In this document: one piece after another, positions 10,860-20,300 of the stretch | How the letters are laid out: every line of letters starts with the position of its first letter | How positions within the stretch are numbered: the first letter of the stretch is position 1 | Assembly: GCF_000247695.1 (NCBI RefSeq) | Contig: NW_004624778.1 | Span: 13,937,020-14,001,019, forward strand | Length of the DNA stretch: 64,000 nucleotides | Direction: 5' to 3' | Source of the DNA: Heterocephalus glaber | Lineage: Eukaryota > Chordata > Mammalia > Rodentia > Bathyergidae | Position numbers and translations under genes: made by a program | Notes under the pieces: model-generated | Databases searched by the model: none | What the model was told of the DNA's origin: nothing | The model's input: only the letters and a program-made list of their open reading frames with translations

Positions 10860-11640
10860 TAGACAGGCAGAAATACTTTTGTGAAAATGGGTCCATACTA
10901 TAATGTTATTTCACTTGCTGTTTGCCTTTAGGACCACTTTTGAGGGTTTAAATGTTTTTTTTTTCTAATAGTTTTCACCAGTTTCATTAGGATTAGGGTC
11001 AGCAGAGCTCCTCATACTGTTATGCCAATCTGTAAGATAGGTTATTTTTAAAGCAGTCTTTCAAATTTATTTGTCCTCAGGAGGGTTCTTAGGTGTCTAT
11101 CACCCTGGTGAACTAGGCAGTCTATGGTTTAGCTTGTTCTGCTTAATTAAGAGCAGCATCCTCTTATTTGCTTTACCTGAAAATCTCCCATTTTGGGGAA
11201 CAACCTCAGTTAGGCTTGAGCTTCAACTTCCCCACACTGTTTCAAACACAGTCAGATGCTTTCTACAGAGTTTCAGACTCTGTTTGTAAAGGCTATCTCT
11301 CTCTACCTGGGCCAAGGCTCTGACTCACTGCTGTGGATGTTGTTGGCCTGCACTAGAGTCAGCACCAGTAAATGTTAACCAATGTCATAGTTGCTTCTTT
11401 TCCCTGAAGTAAAATTCACAATACTTTCACTCTTGTGCCTATTTCTGCAAGGACCAGTTCATCAGTTTCTTATATTCTTGCTCTTTCACTTTTTTGTTTG
11501 TATATGTGTGCTTCATAACCATGGAGAATAGATTTTTTGTGTGTGTTTGTTTTGTTTTCACCTACCTCCAAAACATTCTCATGCCTACCTTTTTCTCTGC
11601 CCTTGTGACTTCATAAAAGCACCTAGATTTTCCTCTGAGA
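10860..11640. other. Unassigned intergenic sequence
   Basis: No feature recognised. There are T-rich and GT-rich stretches but no coding motif. Confidence 0.45.
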
Positions 11641-11664
11641 AACTGCCTCAGTTCTCATGTTTTG

Positions 11665-11989
11665 AGTATGGCTGATCTGGCCGGGAGCTCCAAGGTGTTT
11701 GGCCAATCAGACCATCCCGCCCTCCTAAACAGACTGATTGGCTCAGGGATGACCAAACGACTGAAGGTGGGGCAATGAAATGGAATCTTGGGGGTTTTGC
11801 AGGATCGCTTGGGAAACCGAGAACTGCTAACCTATAAGAATATAAGTTTGTTGAGGCCAGGGATCACTGTGGTGGGTGAGCGGACAAAAAGCTGTCCTGA
11901 GAATGGAGCGAAAACGGAGGAATACAGACCCGAGAGGTAGAGAGTGCTTCCAAATACCGGGTATGAAACCAGTTATAACTGAACGCACG

Positions 11990-12030
<41 letters not shown>

Positions 12031-12075
12031 CAAGTTCTATAAACCAATAAAGTTTTTTGTCTTGCTTAAATCAGT
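11665..12075 (+). mobile_element. Probable ERV LTR, family unresolved
   Basis: Two inverted CCAAT boxes (GGCCAATCAGACC and GATTGGCTCAG), a downstream AATAAAG (CCAATAAAGTTTTTTG, about 12046) and the terminal CTTGCTTAAATCAGTTTGG resemble an old LTR. I could not define the ends. A (CG)n(CA)n tract lies inside it. Confidence 0.45.
11983..12029. repeat. (CG)n(CA)n alternating purine-pyrimidine tract
   Basis: A GCACGCGCGCGCGC stretch leads into about fourteen CA repeats, giving about 45 bp of uninterrupted alternating purine-pyrimidine sequence. Confidence 0.95.
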
Positions 12076-12082
12076 TTGGTTT

Positions 12083-12491
12083 TGTAGAGAAGAATGTTGT
12101 CTCAGAGCAAGTTGAACCTAGAATGAACTCTGGGGAAACGTTCCCAGGAACAGCAGATGTTCTCTCCCATGCGAGATAACATCCAGGGAGCATTGCGTGC
12201 GATGCTCCTTCTGTTCCAGGAACCTTGACGCCCAAGGGTGTGAATATTCCGCTCTGGAAAAGCTCAAGATTAGATATGAAAGCTTTCAAGATGTTATTCC
12301 TAAAAAACAGCTTCAAGGCCTTGGTTGTAATCTCTCATGCTTCTCACGCTCGCATTGTGCACCGCTTCAATAAAAGAAATGGGCAACAGAGGCAAGCTGC
12401 TGTTTCTCCTTGAGAGTTGCAGCCCTCTGCTCATCCACTTAACTGCATTCTCGTGGTGTGACTCTTCTTCGCGTCTTGAACAACTCCAACA
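12083..12491 (+). mobile_element. Solo LTR, ERV2/ERVK-like, 409 bp, 6-bp target duplication
   Basis: The element starts TGTAGAG and ends CCAACA, and is flanked by identical TGGTTT at 12077-12082 and 12492-12497. A 6-bp duplication is typical of class II (ERVK/IAP-like) retroviruses. A polyadenylation signal AATAAA lies at 12369-12374. CpG-containing stretches are kept (ATTGCGTGCGATGC, CACGCTCGCATTG), which suggests it is not very old. No internal region adjoins it. Confidence 0.8.
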
Positions 12492-12499
12492 TGGTTTGA

Positions 12500-13280
12500 G
12501 TCTGTGTTATTGCTATTAAAAGATTCCTAACGAACCTAGAAAGAAATACGAAGAAGGCAGTGTGATCCAATTGTTCATTTCTCTTATTTTTTTCATATTT
12601 TCCCCTCTGGTATTCAGTGCCTTTATGTGGTCTTCTTTATTTTCTCTTGGGAAATAATTTGATAATATCTGCCTTCTAGGCTGCAGGGAATATTTATGTT
12701 GCTGTGTTACTTTTCCTAGAAGGTTGACCTTTTCAGCCTCACACTTAGTCCTGCAATGAAAGGCTTTGTCCAGCTGAAGGAATGTAGTTTAAAATAACCA
12801 GCTGTGCATATATTAAGAAAGACTTTTTAAAATGTATTAACCAAATGCAATGTGCAAGTTATGTTTGGATTCTGATGTAACCAACCATTTTTAAAATGAA
12901 TATTTCCATAATACAATTAGAAAGTGGTCCATTGAATTTTTATTCAGGAATACATGTTTAAAATATTCGTTTGATAAGTATAACACAGTAATTTTTAGTT
13001 TTTACTTTAGGAGAGAAATATGGATATGTTTCTGGGTAAAAAGATACAATGTTTGAGACTTTGTAGATTTGCCTTAAAATAGTCCCACAGGCAGGGAAGG
13101 AGAGGGGACTTAGATAAAACAAGCTCTGTAATAAGTTAGTAATGTTTCAAGCTGGGCAATGTCTGAGCAAGGAATTTATTATACCATTCCTTCTAACTTT
13201 ATACAGCTGGAAGTTTTCATGATAAAATGATTTGGAGGTTTTCCTCCAATTTTTAAATTTTGTTAAAATATATATTGTCA
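12500..13280. other. Unassigned AT-rich intergenic sequence
   Basis: No gene or named repeat recognised. Confidence 0.45.
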
Positions 13281-13282
13281 CC

Positions 13283-13438
13283 GCTAGGTGCAGTGGCACA
13301 TGCTGTTAATGCCAGCTCTTGGGAGGCTGAGGGAGAAGGATCCCTGCGAGTTTGAGACCAGCCTTGGCTACAAAGTGAATTCACCCAGCCTGAACTACAT
13401 AGTGAGACCCTGTCTCAAATATATAAATAAATAAAAAT
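13283..13438 (+). mobile_element. B1 SINE
   Basis: AGGTGCAGTGGCACATGCTG, GGGAGGCTGAGGGAGAAGGA, TTTGAGACCAGCCTTGGCTA, then a second CAGCCTGAACTACATAGTGA and TGAGACCCTGTCTCAAA. This is the B1 layout with its internal duplication, ending in an AATA-type tail. Confidence 0.9.
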
Positions 13439-13924
13439 TTAAAAATTAAATAAAATGTGACCGATGGGTAAAGGGTCATGTTTGCTTATCCCCAAACTAA
13501 CAACCACACTCTTCTCCTGTAAGAGGAGCCTACGCAATCAAAAATGTTTACCCATCCATACTTTTCCTGTACATGAAACTTACACACTACACTAACTTGC
13601 TTTCTACTTTCTGCATCTGAAATCAGGGAGTTGGCCAACTTCTTACTCATCCCCCAGGAATAGCAGGAGATGAAACCCGGCCAGGCCAGCTTCAGCTGCA
13701 ACTGAAGTGCAAGCCCTGTTGAGTGTCTTTTCATCTGGCCATCTCATTGTACTACATTTCTCTACTAAAATTCCTGCTCTTTTGTGCTATGAAAGTTGAC
13801 AGTCATTATGAGACAATGACTGGAAAAGACCATAAAAGGAGCAAAATGAGAAGGCATTTGAATCATTGGAAATCTTTGCCCATTCTTAGAAACAGTATAT
13901 ATATTCCTCTCCTCCATCAGCGTA

Positions 13925-14270
13925 ACCTAGGAGGTATGTTTTTTTAAAAAAGTGAACATTTAAATATAAAAAAAATTTACAGTAAAGGACACATTGCCAT
14001 TACCATTAATCTCTCTCAAAATATTCCCCCTTGCTTCAAATATACTTACCCCTTCCTCCTTGCCACTTTCTGAAGCAGTTCTTGAAGTCCTCTTTCCTGA
14101 TGTCTTTTAGTTGGGCTGTAGTGGCTGCTTCAATTTCTGAATCAATTCAAAACATTCACCTTTCATAGTTATTTTGACTTTGGAGAAGAGTCCGAAGTTA
14201 CACCTTGCCAGAACTGGTGAATACCATGGATGAGGACACATCATAATATCTTTATTTGACAGAAATTGCC
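13925..14270 (-). mobile_element. Mariner-like DNA transposon fragment
   Basis: On the minus strand, decayed codons read like the mariner transposase C-terminus (GTGTAACTTCGGACTCTTCT, then a KxAATTAQL-like stretch, QNCF, AKWQG). The segments AAAGTCAAAATAACTATGAA and GATTCAGAAATTGAAGCAGC (reverse complements) match the plus-strand copies at 17.9 and 43.3 kb. Confidence 0.65.
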
Positions 14271-14284
14271 AAAAACATTTGATC

Positions 14285-14560
14285 AATGAGGCATGATTAA
14301 AACATAGTGAATGTTTAAATAAAAAAATTATTCAAGTAAAAGACACATTTCCATTAACCCCCTCCCCTAAGTACTCAAAATACTCCTTCTTGATTTTAAC
14401 ATCTTATCTCATACTTCTTTTTGGTTGTTGTTTTTTATTTAAAAATTTCATTTTATTTTATCCCATCCTTCTTGACAATGAGTCCTTAAAAATAATTTTT
14501 TAAAAAAATTTAAATATTCACTGCATTTTTTGATCACCCTTTATATCTGTGATATTCTCA
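14285..14560 (-). mobile_element. Second mariner-like 3' fragment
   Basis: The sequence TTCAAGTAAAAGACACATTTCCATTAACCC recurs in part from about 13977 (GTAAAGGACACATTGCCATT). CTGCATTTTTTGATCACCC near 14520 resembles the mariner end also seen near 43580. It appears to be a duplicate or second, heavily decayed copy. Confidence 0.45.
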
Positions 14561-15530
14561 GCCTCTATTTGAAGAAGCTAACTTTTTAACTCTGCCTTCT
14601 GGCTCTCCTGTTCTTTGGCCAAGACTAAAGCTTCTTTCATTGCTCTACTGAAGCTTGATTTTATTTATTGGCCCTACAATTCTGGGAAGGAAAAAGGACT
14701 CTGTTTGGGTCAAACTGGTAACAATATCACATAAAATTTATCATCTTAATTATAACATAGGGCTGTAAATTGTGACTATGTAGTAAGACTAGAGTATTTA
14801 ACCATGGAGCAGTAACTAGGAAGAGAAGGACTAGTTTAATGAAGTTTGTTTATACATATTTCTCTTACCTTTGACTTCTCATCTCAGGTGATACATTTGT
14901 TTCTTTCTGTCACTAGACAGGGTCCAAGGAGGCCCGCAAAGCAAAAGTGGGGAAACCTTGACTTGCCCAGGGAGCAGTTTGCAGGTTCACTGACTTCTAT
15001 CACAGAAAAAGAATTTTTAGGATGTGTCAGTAAGAGGCATAAAGAAATCTTTTTTTTTTCAAGGTAGAATTTGAGTGCAGACCCTCCAGAGAGAGAGAGG
15101 CACCTTGTGGCTTTGAGCTGGGTATACTTATGGGGATTTGGGGTGGGAATCTGTGGAACTTGTGAATGTGTGCAAAGATGAGATTCAATTCACAGTTGAA
15201 AGGTGATGGCCTTTCCAAAGGGGAGGATGATGGGCTATTCATAGGTGATAAGCATCACAGGTGATATAGCTGGGCCATCTATAAGAAAAAGCTCATTTTG
15301 CTGGCAAAAAAGTGGTTTATTCACAGGTAAATAAAGCCCATTTTACAGGTAAAAGAGAATAGCCAAGGATCATTTACAGGCAAAAAGGAGTGGTCCCAGG
15401 CTTACTGGTTTTAAAATTTAAAAAAAAAAACTCTGTCCTGAACTTGCAGTTTTTATGAAAAGTAAATACTAAAGTTATGATTTTCTTTGTCTCCTTTTTA
15501 CCTATCGTTATTTCTTCTATCCTACCTCAC
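14560..15530. other. Unassigned sequence with short degenerate CAGGTAAAAG-type reiterations
   Basis: No gene recognised. Between about 15230 and 15400, similar short units (ATAGGTGATAAG, CACAGGTGATAT, CACAGGTAAATAAAG, TACAGGTAAAAGAG, TACAGGCAAAAAGG) recur at irregular spacing. Confidence 0.4.
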
Positions 15531-15539
15531 TGTCCTCTT

Positions 15540-16110
15540 GGTATAGTGAGGTCATCTTTCACGTGGCAATTTCACCGGCTGGTGTGCTTGTTATCAGTTT
15601 CTGGGTCCCGGAGATTCTTTTCAGGGCTCTTTCGAAGTTCTTGGTATCCAGAATGAAGAAATGGACAAGACTCATGAAAAAAGTAGTGAGGATTTACATT
15701 TATTAAAGGTGGGAAAAGAATGCTCTGCAGAGTGAAAACAGGACACTGAGAGAAGCTCACAGTCACCATGAGGTTAATGGTGGGGATTTTTGTCAGATCT
15801 AGGCTGTCCTATCAAAAAATCTGTTTGATTCTGCACCAGATTTAAATTAAGAATTGAAAATAGAACTTTCTGATTTGTCCCAAGTGTTCTGTCCATGCAT
15901 TCTGGGTCTCTGTGATTGACAGGTCAAACACACTTGCTCAGCCAGTTTATTCCACCATAATCTCCACCTCATGCCTTTCTTTTTGGTAGAGAAAATTAAA
16001 CTCTTGTTTTATAAAATTTTAAATTTGCATTTGCCCTCACAGAGGCTCTGTCTTTTAGCTCATCAATTTGGCTGCTTTTTGGAATTATTTGGGGTATTTT
16101 AAAAATAAGC
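15540..16110 (-). mobile_element. ERV LTR, antisense (same family as 4.3-4.96 kb)
   Basis: The plus strand contains the reverse complements of the 4.3-4.96 kb landmarks: TTTATTAAAGG (polyadenylation signal, about 15699), CTCTGCAGAG (about 15723) and TGTGATTGACAGGTCAAACA (about 15912). The LTR lies 200-300 bp upstream of the SKA1 promoter elements in the opposite orientation. Confidence 0.65.
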
Positions 16111-16329
16111 TAAAATTTGGGCCTCGCCTTTGGAGTGTCTAATTTCATTGACTTGTGCCCGGCCATTGAGATGAGCAAAAGTTGCCGTGGTGACTATCCC
16201 TGCAGCAGATTTTGCACCTTGCCATTTTATCCCTGGAGCTCTCAGGCTATAGTCAGGTAAAGATCAGTGAAGGTTGACTGACAGAGATCACACGTAACCG
16301 CCTGGGTTCAGAGTGGCAGTCCGTTGGTC

Positions 16330-16334
16330 CCAAT
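16330..16334 (+). promoter_or_regulatory. CCAAT box (NF-Y type) upstream of SKA1
   Basis: CCAATC lies about 140 bp upstream of the CHR element. NF-Y boxes upstream of a CHR are common in promoters of G2/M genes. Occupancy is inferred. Confidence 0.5.
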
Positions 16335-16351
16335 CAAGCCTGCCCTTTGGA

Positions 16352-16384
16352 CCCGCCCCCAAGCCCGCCTCCCAGACCCGCCCA
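16352..16384. promoter_or_regulatory. GC boxes (CCCGCCC, Sp1/KLF type)
   Basis: Three CCCGCC-type motifs lie in 33 bp (ACCCGCCCCC, GCCCGCCTCC, ACCCGCCCAAC), at the upstream edge of the locally GC-rich, CpG-containing SKA1 promoter. Confidence 0.55.
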
Positions 16385-16471
16385 ACTAAAGTCAGGGAAG
16401 ACCCAGAAACTCCTGCGGCCATTGAGCCTGCGCTCTGGGAGATCGGAAGTACGCTTGCGCACACTTGGCCT

Positions 16472-16486
16472 GGCGGGTAGTTTGAA
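16472..16486 (+). promoter_or_regulatory. SKA1: CDE/CHR cell-cycle element of the SKA1 promoter
   Basis: GGCGG (16472-16476), a 4-nt spacer GTAG and TTTGAA (16481-16486) reproduce the CDE-4 nt-CHR arrangement bound by the DREAM and MuvB/B-MYB complexes in genes repressed in G0/G1 and induced in G2/M. SKA1 is a mitotic gene, so the element fits its expected expression. Binding is inferred from sequence only. Confidence 0.75.
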
Positions 16487-16489
16487 TTT

Positions 16490-16596
16490 CACTTCCAGAG
16501 TTGCCTCCTGCGATCCCTGGGTACTGACAGAGATTGTAGTTTTCCTAGCTGGCAACTCAGCGACGAGTGGGCTCTTTGGTACCCAACCTGCGCGAG
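16490..16596 (+). other. SKA1: Probable SKA1 noncoding exon 1 and transcription start region
   Basis: A splice donor (CGCGAG/GTAGGA) at 16596/16597 follows the CDE/CHR element by about 110 bp. The first coding exon has its own acceptor at 17273-17274 and begins only 10 nt before the ATG, so an upstream noncoding exon is required. Human SKA1 also has a noncoding exon 1. The exact start site is not visible; I placed it just downstream of the CHR. Confidence 0.55.
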
Positions 16597-17274
16597 GTAG
16601 GAATCTACTGTTGGAGTCCTTGGCCTTGGAGGCAGCCGGATGTGTCATTTGGCAGGTCGGGGCGCGGGGCCGCCCAGCGGGGAGGACTAAACTTGTTATT
16701 CTTTGGCTGGAATGGTTGCTTTGGAGCAGTCCCTTCTAGCTTGCCCTCAGAGTGACCAGGAACTGAATTTTTTCCCCTCTCCTCTGTACGGATCTCAGGT
16801 TTTGAAGCCCTTGTCCTCAACCCTATCCACAACTCCTTAGGAAAAATGTTTCCCTGGGCCCGTTTGGAAATTAAAGTGTTTCTTTAACATGCAAGTATAT
16901 TTTTCATTTTTAAATGAAGTACTGTGTTGTGTTATAGATGAATAGTACTTTTGTCTTCCTAAATCATTAAGGTATCACCTAGGATCATTACCTGTAACCT
17001 GGTTTGGGGTCCACTAACTGCAGAAGACTGAGATACACGAGTATTGTATTTTGGTTAGAAAATGAATTTGTAGAATTGAAATAAATTGCTTTTTTGTTCT
17101 TTCAAGGAAATGTGATTTACTCACTGTTTACCATTCTTGGATTTCGAAAGTGAACAAATTTATCTGGCTTGTCTCCTCCCTCCCTCTTCCTCTCCTAGTT
17201 CCTTGTCCCTGCCCCCTTCTCCTCTTCTTCCTCTTTCTTCACCTTTATAAACATGTTTATATTTTTTCATTCAG
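16597..17274 (+). other. SKA1: SKA1 intron 1
   Basis: A short intron of about 680 bp with GT at 16597 and a pyrimidine-rich run (CTCCTCTTCTTCCTCTTTC and following T-rich bases) leading to TTCAG at 17270-17274. I recognise no repeat in it. Confidence 0.55.
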
Positions 17275-17369
17275 AGGAGTTAAAATGACCTCGGAGCTGG
17301 AACGGTTATGTTGTCATGTTAATGAAAAGATTGGCAATATTAAAAAAACTCTGTCATTAAGAAAGCTTG
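17275..17369 (+). CDS. SKA1: SKA1 exon 2 (first coding exon)
   Basis: The acceptor TTCAG ends at 17274. Ten 5'UTR bases precede the ATG at 17285. The exon codes residues 1-28 (MTSELERLCCHVNEKIGN and onward) plus the first base of Gly29, and the donor is G/GTAAGT. The start is one residue shorter than the human MASSDLE start. The upstream open frame is intronic. Confidence 0.95.
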
Positions 17370-20300
17370 GTAAGTAAAACAGATTCACTGACTTTAGGTA
17401 CAAAGTACATTTTGATTATTATTCTATATTTGGTTAAGTGAATGTGTCTTAAAAAGGTAATTTAGATTTCAAGCAGTTTTTAAAACACTTTAGCATCACT
17501 CTTTTGACTATTGCAGAAGATACATTGAATGACGAACTAAATATTCACTAGATTTATTTACTTAAGTTCTTCTGAGGCATATCGACCAATAGTAAGTTTT
17601 GAAGGTATGTGGCATGCATGGTTCTAGAGCTTAATGGATACACTAAAAGCCAAGGGGAAGAAAAAAACCTTAAAATGGAAAAGATTCACACAGAAGGAAG
17701 TAGCTCATAAGCCATATCATAGCCTACTTTGGAATAAGCTTATCTCTATATATCATCAAGGGGCAGCTAATGGAAAATGAAATTAATTTTTAAAATATCC
17801 ATAAACAGGTCATGCCCATCTTTGAAATATTCTGATGTCCTGAAAAAGGATGATATAGTGAAAATTCAAAGAAACAGATGATCCTTGTCAAGGCTAGTGC
17901 CATCCAGTGAAAGAGCAGGCTTGTAAGAACATAAGATGGTGTGTTCTTATTCACCAGATCGGGTACTATGTGACTTTTGGTTCTTCCCCAAAGTCAAAAT
18001 GACCATGAAAGTTAAATGTTTCGAATCAATTCAAGACACTGAGCCATAACATCACAACTGAAGACACTAAGGAGGACTTAAAGAATTGCTTCAGAAAGGG
18101 GCAAGAACAATGGCATATGTGTGTTTGAAGAGAGAAGGAGTATTTTGAGGGGAATTAATGGCAATATGTCTTTATCATAATAAATTTGCACATCAACTTT
18201 ATTTTTTAATCATAGTAGTACCTTGGTTCAAGAACTTAATTTGTTCCACAGTTTTGGAAAAGTTGGCACATTTATGTTTGTGCAGGAAAGATGGCCACTG
18301 TCATGTTTGTCACCCAATGTAGAATTTGCAAACAAAAATACAATTTTGCTAAATGTTTTTGTTTGCAATCCAAATTGTTCTCAAACAAAAGTGTTCATGA
18401 ACTGAGGTACCTCTGTAATTTGCAGATCTGTAATATTAGATTCAAATGACCCCTCCAAAACAGAGGTCTGGCTGAAACTGCAGACCTGTTAGATTACTAC
18501 ATTGGACAATTGTTATTTTGTAGATGGGGAGAACAATTTGTTTCCATAGCTTACTTAATGAAGCCTGGTAATTTGTACTTTTGGTGCATTACCTTACTAG
18601 ATGAATCCTATCAAAAGAAGTGAGTTTGTTCAATTGATTGTATTACTATAAATCATAATGAAAGCCCTAAAATTTAAGTGACTATTGTTTTTCTCTTATT
18701 ACTTGGTTATAAAAATTTGAGATAGCAGTATATAGGGAAGAGATACTGTATCCATCTAGTTATTTAACTCTGAAATTGCTCTCAGTAGGAACATCAGAAT
18801 TCTTATTTTGTTTTAACAGTTATAAACTGAATGTGAAGAGCAATTCACATTGCTCCATTAGATAAAATAATATACTTCTCATTAAAATGATGAATAGTAG
18901 TTAGCATTTACTATGTAGTTTCATATCTTTGCAGTAACCTTAGGCAGTAGGTACTGGTGTCTCTGACTTCTGGCTGAGATATAGCCTCTACTGCCTCCAT
19001 AATCTACAGAAATGGCCAAAGTATGCTTTTATTTATATGTATCTCATTGTTTGGTTGCCGGAAATGCATATGGAAATATTTAATTGTGAGGATAATTTTT
19101 CTTTTGTGTTTTTGTTCTCTTAAATTATTAAATTACTTTATTTCTAGGGAGGAAGGGACTCAGATTTTCTCATCAAATTTATGAAGCTAGAGAGAGGTGC
19201 TAGGAGATGGGGCTGGGAAGATGACAACATGCTGCTTTGTATATGTCTCATGTTTTATTTTCCAGAGTTATCACTAGCCTGTGACTTTTTATGTTCTTCT
19301 TTTCTGGTTAGCAACTTTGAGTAGTGTATAAAGTATAAATATGAATCCCAAACTTATATTCCAAATTTCCAAAGAGAACTCTCAACCTTACCCCCACTCC
19401 ATCCACATGCACACCTGAGGGCCAGTCCAAAACATAAGGTTATTTCCCTGGCCTTTTTAGACTTTTTCAGGACATACTTTCAGTGAAGAGGGATCCTGAT
19501 CCCATTTGAGATAGTCATTTCCAACCCTGTGTTTTGAGGCTTCAAAACCTTGGATCTAGTCCTCCTTAAAGTGAAATATATCCAGTTTCTGAGTCTGACA
19601 GCCTTCTCTTCAGTATCCCTCTGCACCCCCTAGGATGGAGCTGCAGCAGCATCAGCTCACAAATGATGCTTCATCTGTGGGTCCCTCTTCATTTTGGATC
19701 CCTTGGAAATTTAACTAATTATTGTGACAGCTCAGCTAGGCATGTAGAAAGGTGTTTCTTTTATTTAGTATTTCTAGGTGTTTTATTATAGTGGAAGACT
19801 TTGCCAGAAACAAAAGCAGGAACATTTTGTAGATGCCCCCCACCCCCACACTTCTCTTCCATATTACTTTGAAATGAGGTTTTCAGATTATCCATGGAAA
19901 CAGGTCCTAGGGCTGAAGCAAAAGTCCTTTCTCTACCCTCCATGTCTCTAAAGTTTGGCTCTCTGTCCCAAGAGTTTTCATGGGTATATATATATAATAT
20001 AATATATATACACACACACATTCACACACACACACATACATACATATATATAATTATGCTTTGTTTTCTACTTTGCTTATAACAGGCCAGGAACCTACCT
20101 TGAAGACTGTATTAAATAAAATAGGAGATGAGATCATTATAGTAAATGAACTTCTAAATAAACTTGAATTGGAAATTCAATATCAAGAACAAACCAACAG
20201 TTCACTCAAGGTAATGCTTTTCTAATGAAGCAAAAAAAAAGGCAACAATTAAAGCTGTCTAATCAAGTAATTTGTAAGATCTTTTAGTTTATAATGTTCT

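Noticed and set aside
16334..16739. Long overlapping open frames on both strands in the SKA1 promoter region
   Set aside because: They arise from GC-rich sequence with few stop codons, cross the predicted exon 1 donor, and show no protein family motif.
17150..17284. Upstream in-frame extension of the SKA1 first coding exon (45 residues)
   Set aside because: It covers the polypyrimidine tract and acceptor of intron 1. The homologous protein starts at the ATG at 17285.
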